From the NCBI RefSeq assembly GCF_007004725.1, contig NZ_ML660164.1, forward strand, positions 124,001-188,000: DNA of 64,000 nt, given 5' to 3'. The notes beneath the pieces are model-generated. The model did no database searches. It was not told the origin of the DNA and saw nothing but the letters and a program-made list of their open reading frames with translations. Positions within the stretch are counted from its first letter, which is position 1; every line of letters begins with the position of its first letter. Shown here piece by piece: positions 52,511 through 62,184 of this stretch. The position numbers and the translations under genes were made by a program. The DNA comes from Aliikangiella coralliicola. Lineage in GTDB: Bacteria > Pseudomonadota > Gammaproteobacteria > Enterobacterales > Kangiellaceae.

Positions 52511-52547
52511 CACCTCTCCCCAACCCTCTCCTCAAGGAGAGGGGGCC
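52511..52547. repeat. Dispersed palindromic repeat, copy 2
   Basis: CACCTCTCCCCAACCCTCTC is followed by CTCAAGGAGAGGGGG. It is the inverted-orientation relative of 37963-37997. It lies in the 210-base gap between a lipoprotein gene and the convergent LysE gene and could serve as a terminator hairpin. Confidence 0.65.
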
Positions 52548-52657
52548 AGTCTTGTGGAGCATGCTTAGCTAGCTAGTTAAAAGTGATAGAAAGAAAATAT
52601 TCGATTGTTCCAACTCGGTGAAAAAATAATGCTTAATTTAGTATTTTAGCCCAGAGT

Positions 52658-53272
52658 TTAATCAATGGAGAAACTCGCATACAAATCACGTAACACGGGT
52701 AACAATGAAGCCATTAACAGTAAACCCATACTCAAATTGAATGCTCTTAAATATTTGGGATTTGATAATACCTTTTTCAATGAAGAACCAAACCAAAGCC
52801 AGGTTACCGTGCAGGGCGAACCAAAGGTGAAAAATAGTAAAGCAATAACTAATACTTGTTGAAAGTAAGAACCTTCAGCTACTGTATAAGTTACCACCGC
52901 ACCGATGCACATAATCCAGGCTTTGGGGTTGACCCACTGGAATAATACCGCTTGAAAAAAAGTCATCGGCTTCGCTTTTTTCGCTTCGAAATTTTGTACC
53001 GGGGCTGTTGCTATTTTATATGCTAGATACGTCAGATAGAGCGAACCAATAATTTTTAGCCAGATAAAAATTGAAGGCGATTGTTGAAATATTTGTCCTG
53101 CGCCCAGGCCAATCGCTATCAACATAATTGGAAAGCCCAAATCAATGCCCAACAAGTGAGGGATGCTTTTTCGAAATCCGTGATTAGCGCCAGACGTCAT
53201 TATCATCACGTTATTGGGGCCCGGTGTAATACTCGTGGCAAGGGTAAATAATATTAGCGCAGTATATTCCAT
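52658..53272 (-). CDS. LysE-family amino-acid exporter
   Basis: I start at ATG 53272 (MEYTALILFTLATSITPGPN); the longer frame from 53302 adds an unlikely basic leader. The 204-residue six-helix membrane protein has the LysE/RhtB signature TPGPNNVMIMTSGANHGFRK and later LGIDLGFPIMLIAIGLGAGQ. It probably exports amino acids or small metabolites. Confidence 0.88.
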   Translation of the reverse strand: MEYTALILFTLATSITPGPNNVMIMTSGANHGFRKSIPHLLGIDLGFPIMLIAIGLGAGQIFQQSPSIFIWLKIIGSLYLTYLAYKIATAPVQNFEAKKAKPMTFFQAVLFQWVNPKAWIMCIGAVVTYTVAEGSYFQQVLVIALLFFTFGSPCTVTWLWFGSSLKKVLSNPKYLRAFNLSMGLLLMASLLPVLRDLYASFSID

Positions 53273-53537
53273 TTCAACTCGAACTCTGACTCTTTGATTC
53301 AATAAATATGATTAAATGATTGTCCAATTTTATTTCTGCTGGGTAAATAAACAGAATTGGTGCAAAAATGATCAAAACTGTGATGGTCTCAAAATTGCGG
53401 AGGGTGGCTTTTTTAAGAATATCTGAGGTGATTATTAAGAACCGATTGAGACGTTTACACCAGCGGGCTTGCCTGCCATAAACTTGAATGTTATAAGGTG
53501 AACCCAAATATCAATGCTAATCAATTACTAAGAGATA

Positions 53538-53891
53538 ATGATGTCAATCGAGAGACTTGAAACTAAACAACGCATGAGCAGAATCGTTAAACATAACGGG
53601 GTTATTTACTTATGTGGACAAGTTTGCGCCGACGCCACTCAGGGGATTAAGGAGCAAACTCAAACCATGTTGGACAAGGTGGATGCTTTATTAGAGCAGG
53701 CTGGAAGTGATCGCCAACACCTGCTATCAGCGACAATTTATATTAAAGATATGAAGTACTTTGCGGAGATGAATGAAGTATGGGACAACTGGGTTCCAGA
53801 AGGGCATGCACCGGCGAGAGCTTGTGTGACTGCGAACATGGCTCGCGAAGCTTTGCTGGTAGAAATATCTGTGGTGGCGGCAGAAATCTGA
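53538..53891 (+). CDS. RidA family protein
   Basis: A 117-residue YjgF/YER057c/UK114-fold protein. The conserved block [20 protein letters not shown] contains the Arg that binds the carboxylate of enamine/imine intermediates in RidA proteins, plus the terminal VEISVVAA. The N-terminus ([16 protein letters not shown]) is also typical. Members hydrolyse reactive 2-aminoacrylate-type imines or act in catabolic pathways. The ribosome-binding region before ATG 53538 (AAGAGATA) is modest. Confidence 0.9.
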   Translation: MMSIERLETKQRMSRIVKHNGVIYLCGQVCADATQGIKEQTQTMLDKVDALLEQAGSDRQHLLSATIYIKDMKYFAEMNEVWDNWVPEGHAPARACVTANMAREALLVEISVVAAEI

Positions 53892-53955
53892 TTTTCTGCC
53901 TGCCATTTTATGATTTGCTATCTTTTATCATCAATCCCTGAAAAGTGCATACTTA

Positions 53956-54531
53956 ATGATTAAAATAATCCGAAAAAAATCATTCAAGAAAATTCCGTGG
54001 AAGAACGGTAAAGGTTCTACTCTGGAATTAGCTATTAATGAAGGTGGTTCGTTAGCTGATTTTGACTGGCGGCTGAGCATCGCAACGGTTGATGAAGATG
54101 GTGCGTTTTCTGACTTCGCCGGATACAACAGGAATCTGGTTCTTATCGAAGGAAATGGAATAGTGCTTCATCACAATGAACAGCAAGTTGATCGGTTGGA
54201 AAAGTTATTGACGTTTTCAACTTTTGACGGCGCTAGTAAAACGACTGCAGAATTAATCTCCGGCCCGATCACAGATTTTAACTTAATGACTAAAACAGAA
54301 AGTTTTTCTGGTTCTGTGGAAACTTATCGAGGTATACATCAGGTCACCATAAGAAATTCGCAGCTTTGTTTTATTTATGGATTAAGCACAAGTCTGGAAA
54401 TATACTCAACCAATCATTCAGCACATAGGCAAGTTGCCTCAGGCGACCTGGTACAATTGTTGAGTGATGGTGAGTCAGGTTATTCGGTAGCCGGCCAAGA
54501 TTTGATTATTGTTTACATTAATCGACGCTAG
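53956..54531 (+). CDS. HutD family protein
   Basis: A 191-residue cupin-like protein of the HutD/Ves type. The N-terminal block KKIPWKNGKGSTLELAINEG and then FDWRLSIATVDEDGAFSDFA are the family signatures. HutD is linked to histidine utilisation in Pseudomonas, but no hut genes are near, so its role here is open. It follows the RidA gene by 64 bases on the same strand. Confidence 0.88.
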   Translation: MIKIIRKKSFKKIPWKNGKGSTLELAINEGGSLADFDWRLSIATVDEDGAFSDFAGYNRNLVLIEGNGIVLHHNEQQVDRLEKLLTFSTFDGASKTTAELISGPITDFNLMTKTESFSGSVETYRGIHQVTIRNSQLCFIYGLSTSLEIYSTNHSAHRQVASGDLVQLLSDGESGYSVAGQDLIIVYINRR

Positions 54532-55240
54532 ATAAAAAGCTGGAAAATATTATTTACAGGTAATGATATCGTCTTGATTCTACATCCTTCCAAATAGAAA
54601 GTCGGTCAACCTGAAGAAGAGTAAGTTAAACATAACGCTATCAAAAAATTAGCAATGCATAGCATTTTTAAAAACTGTGAATATTAACATCAATAAATGA
54701 CAAAAATATTAACTTCATAGATTATACAAATTGAGATATTTAGCTAATATAATTTCGCGAAGCTCAGGTTTTTACGCGTTAAAACAAAACTTTTATCAAT
54801 TTTCTAAGATCAATAGCCAAACCACCTTTTTATTTCTGGTTGTTTTTTAAACATCTCAAGCGTTTACAGCTTCAGGGCTTTTTGCTAGGCTGAGCTCGCT
54901 TTCGTCAAAAGTTGATATTGTATGCATTATATGTTTTATCGTGTGCGATAATATTTATTTGGTGATTGGGTGACTAAGGCTATGTTGTTAAAAAGCAGAA
55001 CGGTTTTATCATTATTAACGGTTGAAATAAAAGATACCGAGCTAGTAATTTTAATTAAGTAAAATCTAAAATTATTCAAAATAATAATTATACCTACTCA
55101 TTTTAATAATATTGCCGAACGGCAATTTTAACTCTTAAATAACAATATTCTAAACAAAATTGCCTGAAAAAAATAATGTGTTAATCCGCAATTTTATTCG
55201 CGTTTTTTCACTCTAATATAGTTAATCAGGAGGTTTGGTT
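54532..55240. other. Gene-free 0.7 kb region upstream of the collagenase gene
   Basis: I see no open frame of note on either strand. The stretch is AT-rich. At 55111-55130 there is a 6-base stem with a 4-base loop (ATTGCC-GAAC-GGCAAT) followed by TTTT, which could be an operator or an attenuator. The last bases carry AGGAGG (55228-55233) for the downstream gene. A long regulated leader is plausible. Confidence 0.4.
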
Positions 55241-58200
55241 ATGTCGAGAACTGCCAGTTTTGTTCTGCGGTTTTTTTCTATTTTTGTCTTATTCATATCC
55301 CAAAATTTATTCGCTGCTACAGTCGATGAAATTTTTACGGTTTCCAAAACCTGTAACGAAGAAGTCAGTATTCGCGCGCAGACAGGTGTTACTGAACAAC
55401 AACTTTCAACTAGCTGTAGTGAAATGTCTGTTGCTGATACAAAGTTCCACCAACTTTTTAATTCTCAAGGTTCGCCGCTACCAAGCGACAAAACGGAGAT
55501 GCTAGAAATTTTTATTTTCCATACACTCGCTGATTACGAAAAATATGGTAACGAACTCTTCGGTATCTCGACTAATAACGGCGGAATATTCATCGAAGGC
55601 GATCCTTCAAAGGTTGGTAATATCGCGAAGTTTTACGCCTATATCTGTGAAGATAGTTGGGTGCCGTACTCTTGCGCTTACAAAGGAAAAGTTTATAACC
55701 TTGAACATGAATATGCTCACTATCTGAATGGCCGCTACAACTTGTACGGAGGATTTGGATATTACAATCTTGTTGCAGGACTTAACGAAGGTCTTTCTGA
55801 GTACATTATGTTTGGTGAAGATCACCCGCGTACCCTTGCAGAAGTAAAAGGGGAAGAGGTTCCTCCTTTTTACAACATCATGTTTGCTAATTACACACAT
55901 CCAAATTTATACCGATGGAGTTACTATGCCACAAGGTATATGGTCGAGAAACATCCCAATGAATATAACTTAGTTATTTCTGCGGCGAGAGCAGGGGATA
56001 AAAATGCCTACTACGATACAGTAAACGGTGTTATCGACCGCATCGGCAATGGCTATGAAGCCTATGTGCTTTCAATCACAGAAGCAAAAGCTGCGCCTCC
56101 GGCTGCAACACTACCACCGACGAATACTTTCGGTAGCTGTGATTTACAACAAGTTTATGTCAAAGATTTGATCACAACAGATTACGCTTCATTGAGTGTG
56201 ACTAATAGTTCCAACAAACCTGTTCGTATATTTTGGGTAAACAACTACTCTGGCAAACTTAGCAGTCAAATTTCGCGATTAGAGCCGGGGCAAAGTTACA
56301 ATAATGAATTCTGGCGAGACGGTGACCGAGTTTTGATAATGAGCGATTATCGAGACTGTTTGGGCGTTGGTGTTATCAAAGGTTCGGCTGGTAATTTTAC
56401 CGTTGATCAAAACATGGTGAAGGACGTTATCGTTGAAACTTTACCAGACGCCAATCAAATTGGTAGTTGTACATTGAATCACGCTTATTTCCGTCCTGAC
56501 AATGCTGGTAAAGCGTCTGTATCTATCACTAATACGACTAACGTCCCGGTACGTGTTTACTGGATCGATCTTGAAAGCGGTGAACCGCTCTACAGCAGTG
56601 AGCAAGCAAGACTAATCAGTGGCCAAAGCTACAACAATGATAACTGGAGCGAAGGTGACCGCATTGTTTTACTCAGTGACAATAGAGAATGTATTGGTGT
56701 GGCAGTGTTAAAAACAGGTGCTAACACGTACAGCATTGGTGAAAGTCTGGTACAAAATATTGTGGCTGATGTATTACCTGACGCAAATAAAATTGGTAGT
56801 TGTGATTTGAAGCGTCCTTATTTCCGTTCTAGCACTAAATCGAAAGTGTCGATCACTAACACCACGGATGTACCGGTAAAAGTATACTGGGTAAGCATGT
56901 ACACCGGAGAATATAGTACGAGCGAATACGCAAGATTAGAAAACGGCCAAACTTATACTGAAGATAATATCTGGTCTCAATATGATCGCATGGCAATACT
57001 AAGAGATAACAATTCTTGTGTTGGTATTGCGTCGTTAAGCGGAGCAGACAATGCTTATATCGTCGATGAAGATCTTGTTGGCGGTGGAAACAACAATGTT
57101 GATAGTGACGGCGATGGTGTGCCTGATTCAGAAGACGCCTTCCCTAATGATCCGACTGAAACCAAAGACAGCGATGGCGACGGTGTAGGCGATAACGCAG
57201 ATGCTTTTCCTAACGATGCGTCTGAAACTAAAGATACTGACGGTGATGGCATTGGCGATAACTCTGATCCTTTCCCGAATGATCCGACTAACGGTCAATT
57301 AAATTACTGTGAACAAAAAGCCACTGATCAAAATTATGAATGGATTACCAGCGTTAACGTAGCAGGTAACAATCATACCTCTGGTAAAGAGAATGGTGGT
57401 TATAGTGACTTCACTGCAACGCAAATGTCATTGACTGCCGGTGCTGCTAACAGGCTGACATTAACGACTAATGCGACTAATACTTCGGAACATTGGGTGG
57501 TATGGATTGACTATAACCGTGACGGTGATTTCGCCGATGCTAATGAGCAGGTGTTTAGTGAATCGATTACCGGTGCAACGATTAATGGCAACATTAATGT
57601 GCCGGCAGGTCTTAATGTGACGACAAGAATGCGAGTGGCGTTACAGTATAAAAATGCTGCAACACTTTGTACTGATCATCGTTATGGTGAAGTAGAAGAT
57701 TATACAGTGGTTATTTCTTCTGCTACTGGCAACCAGGCGCCTATTGCAAATGCTAATGGTGCTTACACGGGCAAGACCAATGCGAGCGTCAGTTTTAGTA
57801 GTAATGGTTCGTCAGACAGCGATGGTTCTATTGCCAGTTATCTTTGGGACTTCGGCGACGGTTCGTCCAGTACCGATGCTAACCCAAGCCACACCTACAC
57901 GTCAGCGAATACTTACACGGTGACATTAACGGTAACGGATAACCTCGGTAAAAAATCAACGCCATCGTCAACCACGGCGACGATTACCGACGATGTTGTC
58001 AGTTATTGTTCAAGCACCGGTGGCGGCACCTATGAATGGATTGCCAATGTGGCTGTCGGTGGTCTTGATAACGCTTCATCCGGCGCCGCAGAATATACTG
58101 ATTTCACCAGCAAAACAGCGAACCTGGTAGTTGGTGATAACGCGGCAACATTCACTCCGGGCTTCAAAAATGGTAGTAGCTATGATGAGTATTGGTCTGT

Positions 58201-59059
58201 TTGGATAGACTTCAATCAAGATGGTGATTTTGAAGACGCTGGCGAACAACTGGTGAATGGTTTGAAAAGTAGAACCGCGGTTGCCGCAACATTGAATATT
58301 CCTTCATCAGCCGCTGGTGTAACCACGCGTATGCGAGTTTCAATGAAATATAATGCAGCTGTCAATTCGCCTTGCGGAAGCATCGGTTCAGGTGAAGTGG
58401 AAGACTATACTGTTTCTATCGCAAGTGCCGGTAACCAGGCGCCGACTGCAAATGCCAATGGTCCTTACAACGAACTGGTTAATGCGGCGGTAAATTTCAG
58501 CAGTAACGGTTCGGTGGATTCTGATGGAAGTATCGCAAGTTACAGTTGGGACTTTGGTGATAACAGCGCAGTTTCAACTTCAGCGAATCCAAGCCACAGT
58601 TACGCAGCCGCTGGAACCTATACGGTGACATTAACGGTAACTGACAATCAGGGAGCTCAGGCAACTGATACTGCAACAGTAACAATTACCAGCGGTTCTG
58701 TATCGTCTGTACCTGACGCGTGTGCCACTGAGTCTGCGATTACTTCTGGTCAACTGACTGCCGGCGATGCTGCCTGTTTAGGAGATCAATCGGTTATCTG
58801 GTTGTCGGTTCCAGATGTTAATGATCACAACAGCATTGCAATTACCACCAGCCATGGCGCCGGAAATCTGGATATTGAGTACAGTAACTCAAGCTGGCCA
58901 AACGGTTCAAACAATGATGGTAGTTCATCTAATGCAGGTAACACCGAATGTATTTATGTTACCGGTGGAACTAACCATTGGGGGTTGATTAAAGTATCTG
59001 GATCCACTGGTGGAGCTTCCATAGTGGTTGATTATGATACGGCAGCTTGTCGACAGTAA
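55241..59059 (+). CDS. Secreted M9-type collagenase with VHL-beta-like, TSP3, GEVED and PKD modules
   Basis: The start is ATG 55241, with AGGAGG 7 bases upstream. The 1272-residue protein has a signal peptide (MSRTASFVLRFFSIFVLFIS). The M9 peptidase catalytic part has the zinc site NLEHEYAHYLNG and the third-ligand block LNEGLSEYIMF; the large M9 N-terminal activator domain is absent. Three tandem repeats of about 110 residues (56129-57080) have cores NTTNVPVRVYWIDLESGE and WSEGDRIVLLSDNRECIG and resemble the pVHL beta domain. Next come Ca-binding TSP3 repeats (DSDGDGVPDSEDAFPNDPTE), GEVED, PKD, GEVED, PKD and a PPC-like end. It probably degrades collagenous or other structural protein outside the cell. 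Confidence 0.85.
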   Translation: MSRTASFVLRFFSIFVLFISQNLFAATVDEIFTVSKTCNEEVSIRAQTGVTEQQLSTSCSEMSVADTKFHQLFNSQGSPLPSDKTEMLEIFIFHTLADYEKYGNELFGISTNNGGIFIEGDPSKVGNIAKFYAYICEDSWVPYSCAYKGKVYNLEHEYAHYLNGRYNLYGGFGYYNLVAGLNEGLSEYIMFGEDHPRTLAEVKGEEVPPFYNIMFANYTHPNLYRWSYYATRYMVEKHPNEYNLVISAARAGDKNAYYDTVNGVIDRIGNGYEAYVLSITEAKAAPPAATLPPTNTFGSCDLQQVYVKDLITTDYASLSVTNSSNKPVRIFWVNNYSGKLSSQISRLEPGQSYNNEFWRDGDRVLIMSDYRDCLGVGVIKGSAGNFTVDQNMVKDVIVETLPDANQIGSCTLNHAYFRPDNAGKASVSITNTTNVPVRVYWIDLESGEPLYSSEQARLISGQSYNNDNWSEGDRIVLLSDNRECIGVAVLKTGANTYSIGESLVQNIVADVLPDANKIGSCDLKRPYFRSSTKSKVSITNTTDVPVKVYWVSMYTGEYSTSEYARLENGQTYTEDNIWSQYDRMAILRDNNSCVGIASLSGADNAYIVDEDLVGGGNNNVDSDGDGVPDSEDAFPNDPTETKDSDGDGVGDNADAFPNDASETKDTDGDGIGDNSDPFPNDPTNGQLNYCEQKATDQNYEWITSVNVAGNNHTSGKENGGYSDFTATQMSLTAGAANRLTLTTNATNTSEHWVVWIDYNRDGDFADANEQVFSESITGATINGNINVPAGLNVTTRMRVALQYKNAATLCTDHRYGEVEDYTVVISSATGNQAPIANANGAYTGKTNASVSFSSNGSSDSDGSIASYLWDFGDGSSSTDANPSHTYTSANTYTVTLTVTDNLGKKSTPSSTTATITDDVVSYCSSTGGGTYEWIANVAVGGLDNASSGAAEYTDFTSKTANLVVGDNAATFTPGFKNGSSYDEYWSVWIDFNQDGDFEDAGEQLVNGLKSRTAVAATLNIPSSAAGVTTRMRVSMKYNAAVNSPCGSIGSGEVEDYTVSIASAGNQAPTANANGPYNELVNAAVNFSSNGSVDSDGSIASYSWDFGDNSAVSTSANPSHSYAAAGTYTVTLTVTDNQGAQATDTATVTITSGSVSSVPDACATESAITSGQLTAGDAACLGDQSVIWLSVPDVNDHNSIAITTSHGAGNLDIEYSNSSWPNGSNNDGSSSNAGNTECIYVTGGTNHWGLIKVSGSTGGASIVVDYDTAACRQ

Positions 59060-59070
59060 AAACTCAATAC

Positions 59071-59136
59071 AGGTGCGGTTGTAAATGTCGCACCTTTTGA
59101 GCGAGAAACCACTTTATTTTGATATAAAGTGGTTTT
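59071..59136 (+). terminator. Double hairpin terminator after the collagenase gene
   Basis: Hairpin 1 pairs AGGTGCG (59071-59077) with CGCACCT (59089-59095) and is followed by TTT. Hairpin 2 pairs AAACCACTTTAT (59106-59117) with ATAAAGTGGTTT (59124-59135) and runs into T residues. The second is a strong Rho-independent terminator between convergent genes. Confidence 0.85.
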
Positions 59137-59196
59137 TTATTTGCCAAATCGAAGGAACTTAAAATCGATTTCTCAACGCAAAAATATTGCGATTAA

Positions 59197-62184
59197 TTAA
59201 AATTCAATCCGCGCAGTCAGCGATAAAAACCTCGCTCGTTGTAGCGTTTCTGCAATTCCATAGTCTTCTCTCGGCGTGGTCCATTCGCGAACATCAATCG
59301 CTGTGTCAGCAGCAAACACATTGTAAAGTGTTGCTTTCAATAATAATCCGTCAAGAATATCGTCGTTTCGGTAGTTGAAAGACAAATCAAAATTATGCGT
59401 CCAGTCTAGTCGACCCGCTGTACCGCGCGGAGCTGGATTGCCGTCAGCATCGTAGAATGCGCCGACATAACTCCGGCTTTGACAATCTGCCCAAGGGCTG
59501 GTGGGCGCGCACCCGTCAACCCCTAATGGATGCGGTGTTAATTTATTGAGTGGTCTGCCGGACGCCCCTCGATAAGCAACGCCGATAGTCATGCTGTCAT
59601 TTAGATGGTATAGCCCGGAAAATTTAACTGAGTGTCGGCGGTCGTTTGGTAAATCGCCATTGGCGAAATCGAGAGATTCGCCATAGTCGTAGTCAGACGT
59701 CCAACCGGGATCGGCTTGTCCATTGGTTGTTTTAACCAGTCCTTCTGTATTTCCTCGACTATGCGACCAGGTATAAGCAGCGTAAATATTAAAGTCTTCC
59801 GTTAACGGACCGCTCAGGACAAAATCAAAGGCAGTATATTTTCGTTCGGCTTTTGGCAATAAGTGATCTTCTTGAGTTAAAGTTATATTATCGACAGTAC
59901 CGTCGCCGTCAAAATCATACGCCAGTTCTATTTCTTCGCCAGGATTAGACAAAACATAAAAACTGCTTTGACCTGTGTTATTAACGATTCCTAGCTCGGC
60001 TAACTTGATGTCTAAAATTGGGCCATAGTCGGTGTCTTCCACAGATCGTTTTAGTTCATTAAAAATTGCCGTGGCACTGAATTCGAATCCATTTATTTCT
60101 GTGCCGTAACCAATAGAGAATTGCTCAGAAAACATCGCTTTGAGATTTTTAGACGCTATCAGGTTTGGATCAGTAATACCGTTTTGTCGATAAAAGCGGG
60201 GGATGAGCGTGTTGCCTCGAGTTGGCGAACCATCAGGCAAAAGGACTGGCCTTTCGCCGGGCGTCGGATTTTCGTAATAATCAAAATACTCGAAAGCTGA
60301 ACTTCCCTGGGTAATATTCATCCTTGCCGCAACAGGCTGAAAGTAGCGGCCAAATGACGCGTGAATTTTATGTTCACCTTGAGCGCCAATATCCCAGATT
60401 GCGGCTAAGCGAGGTGCAACATTACCATCGAGATCTGCGTAAGCTTCTCCACTGGAAACCGTATTTTCAAAATCAACAAATCGAACTCCCAGGTTAATAG
60501 TTAGCTCGTTGGACGCTTGCCATGAATCTTGAACGTAATATGCTTTAGAGCTGACGATAGAATCTGAAAAGCGATTTCTAATGCGACGCCGAATAAATTC
60601 TGTTCCATCAGCAAGACCATCGTTAACCGCTGATGCGCCGATACTGCCGACCCCTGCAAAACCATAGCTCCACCAGCCGGTTGCCGCGCTCGCATCAACA
60701 GCATTCAGATCACCGACTGCTACGCCATTTTGACGGTTATTAACCAATACATCAATTTCGTATTGATCAATACCAAAGGAAATATTATGGTTTTCTAAAT
60801 CGAGCTGAAAGTCTGCTCGAAATTGATCGCGGGTGAATTCTTGTGGCTCAAGTGCGCTGTCACTGTGGGTGCTATAAGTTACACAATTGCCAGTGCTGCA
60901 ATCTTGCACTGCAGGTAAATCATTTGCGGGAATAGGAACTTCTTCTTCTTCTGTTCTTCCCCAGACAACGTCCATTGAAAAATGATCACTTAGTTCTCCG
61001 TGATAGGTTAGTCCAACAAAATTTCCGCCCAGTTGGGAAAAGGACTTTCCATCTGAACCGGGTTGAAGTGGTAGAATTTGATCCGTTAAAGCATCATAAT
61101 TTTGCGTGACTCGAGTTTCGTCTCGTTGGGTATTAAAAGCCGTTAATTTAACTGAGTGGTTATCGGTAATAAACCACTCAGTGTTCACAAACCAGCGGTC
61201 TGATTTTCTTTCTCTTGAAACGAAAACGGCATTCGTTGCCCACTCGTCGTTGTCTTGAATTGGATTGTAGAGCACGTAGAAAAAAGCTCTGTCCTCCATA
61301 ATTGGGCCACTTGCCCAGACATTGAATTCTTGATACTTAGATGCATCTCTTTCGTTGTTGATACTGTATGTTTCTGGCGTGCTTTTTAGTCGAACAGAGT
61401 CGTGTGCGGTATAACCAAAGCTGGGATCATATCGGACTTCGGCACCGAATTTAAAATAGTTATCACCGGTTTTTGAAACTGAATTAATGATCCCACCGAG
61501 AGCGCCGCCAAATTCTGCGGTGACACCGCTGGTTTGAACATTGGTTTGCGCAATCGCTTCAAACGGCATATCAAAAGCGCCGAGACCTGATTGGATCTGG
61601 GTGATATTAATTCCATTTAAATAAAATCCGTTTTCCGCTGAGGATGCACCACCGATAGAAGAAGCGCCATTGAAAGCAACGGGTGCACCATTTTCAACAG
61701 TTCCCGAAGTCATTAATATTAATGATTCAAAATTAGCGTTAACGGGCATTAATTCCATTTCCTGAAAGTCAAATGCGCGACCGGCAGTCGTCTCCGCCAT
61801 ATCCAGTTTTTTGATCACCGAGCCGACCACTCGAATCACTTTACCATCGGTAGTCTGGCTGCCTAAAGTGGTCTCAATAATGGCTGGATTACCAACAACA
61901 ATTTTGATCGTATTGTTATCACTTTCGTAACCATCGGCCGATACAACAATTGAATATTCACCGACAGGTAAGTTGCGCAACACGTAGTTTCCTGTCGCGT
62001 TTGTTGAAATTGTACGAGTCGTTCCTTTGGTTTTATGGGTGACGGTGACTACGGCGTTAGCAATCTCTTTTCCATAGTTTGATTCAACCTGACCTCGGAT
62101 TTCTCCGCCGGTGTCTGCCGCCATAATCTTCACGGCGCACAAAGACAAGCCCAAAGTTATCAGCCGTTTAGCTATTTTCTTCAT
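59197..62184 (-). CDS. TonB-dependent receptor with CarboxypepD_reg domain (Oar-like)
   Basis: A 995-residue outer-membrane transporter or adhesin. It has a signal peptide (MKKIAKRLITLGLSLCAVKI) and an N-terminal CarboxypepD_reg-like domain (GEIRGQVESNYGKEIANAVV ... GNYVLRNLPVGEYSIVVSAD). A plug with AMNVQTSGV-like strands is followed by a long barrel ending LTARIEF with terminal Phe. Oar-like proteins take up or anchor peptides and other macromolecules. Its place between two secreted GEVED/PKD proteins suggests uptake of protein-digestion products. ATG 62184 is preceded by a GGAGATATT region. Confidence 0.9.
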   Translation of the reverse strand: MKKIAKRLITLGLSLCAVKIMAADTGGEIRGQVESNYGKEIANAVVTVTHKTKGTTRTISTNATGNYVLRNLPVGEYSIVVSADGYESDNNTIKIVVGNPAIIETTLGSQTTDGKVIRVVGSVIKKLDMAETTAGRAFDFQEMELMPVNANFESLILMTSGTVENGAPVAFNGASSIGGASSAENGFYLNGINITQIQSGLGAFDMPFEAIAQTNVQTSGVTAEFGGALGGIINSVSKTGDNYFKFGAEVRYDPSFGYTAHDSVRLKSTPETYSINNERDASKYQEFNVWASGPIMEDRAFFYVLYNPIQDNDEWATNAVFVSRERKSDRWFVNTEWFITDNHSVKLTAFNTQRDETRVTQNYDALTDQILPLQPGSDGKSFSQLGGNFVGLTYHGELSDHFSMDVVWGRTEEEEVPIPANDLPAVQDCSTGNCVTYSTHSDSALEPQEFTRDQFRADFQLDLENHNISFGIDQYEIDVLVNNRQNGVAVGDLNAVDASAATGWWSYGFAGVGSIGASAVNDGLADGTEFIRRRIRNRFSDSIVSSKAYYVQDSWQASNELTINLGVRFVDFENTVSSGEAYADLDGNVAPRLAAIWDIGAQGEHKIHASFGRYFQPVAARMNITQGSSAFEYFDYYENPTPGERPVLLPDGSPTRGNTLIPRFYRQNGITDPNLIASKNLKAMFSEQFSIGYGTEINGFEFSATAIFNELKRSVEDTDYGPILDIKLAELGIVNNTGQSSFYVLSNPGEEIELAYDFDGDGTVDNITLTQEDHLLPKAERKYTAFDFVLSGPLTEDFNIYAAYTWSHSRGNTEGLVKTTNGQADPGWTSDYDYGESLDFANGDLPNDRRHSVKFSGLYHLNDSMTIGVAYRGASGRPLNKLTPHPLGVDGCAPTSPWADCQSRSYVGAFYDADGNPAPRGTAGRLDWTHNFDLSFNYRNDDILDGLLLKATLYNVFAADTAIDVREWTTPREDYGIAETLQRARFLSLTARIEF

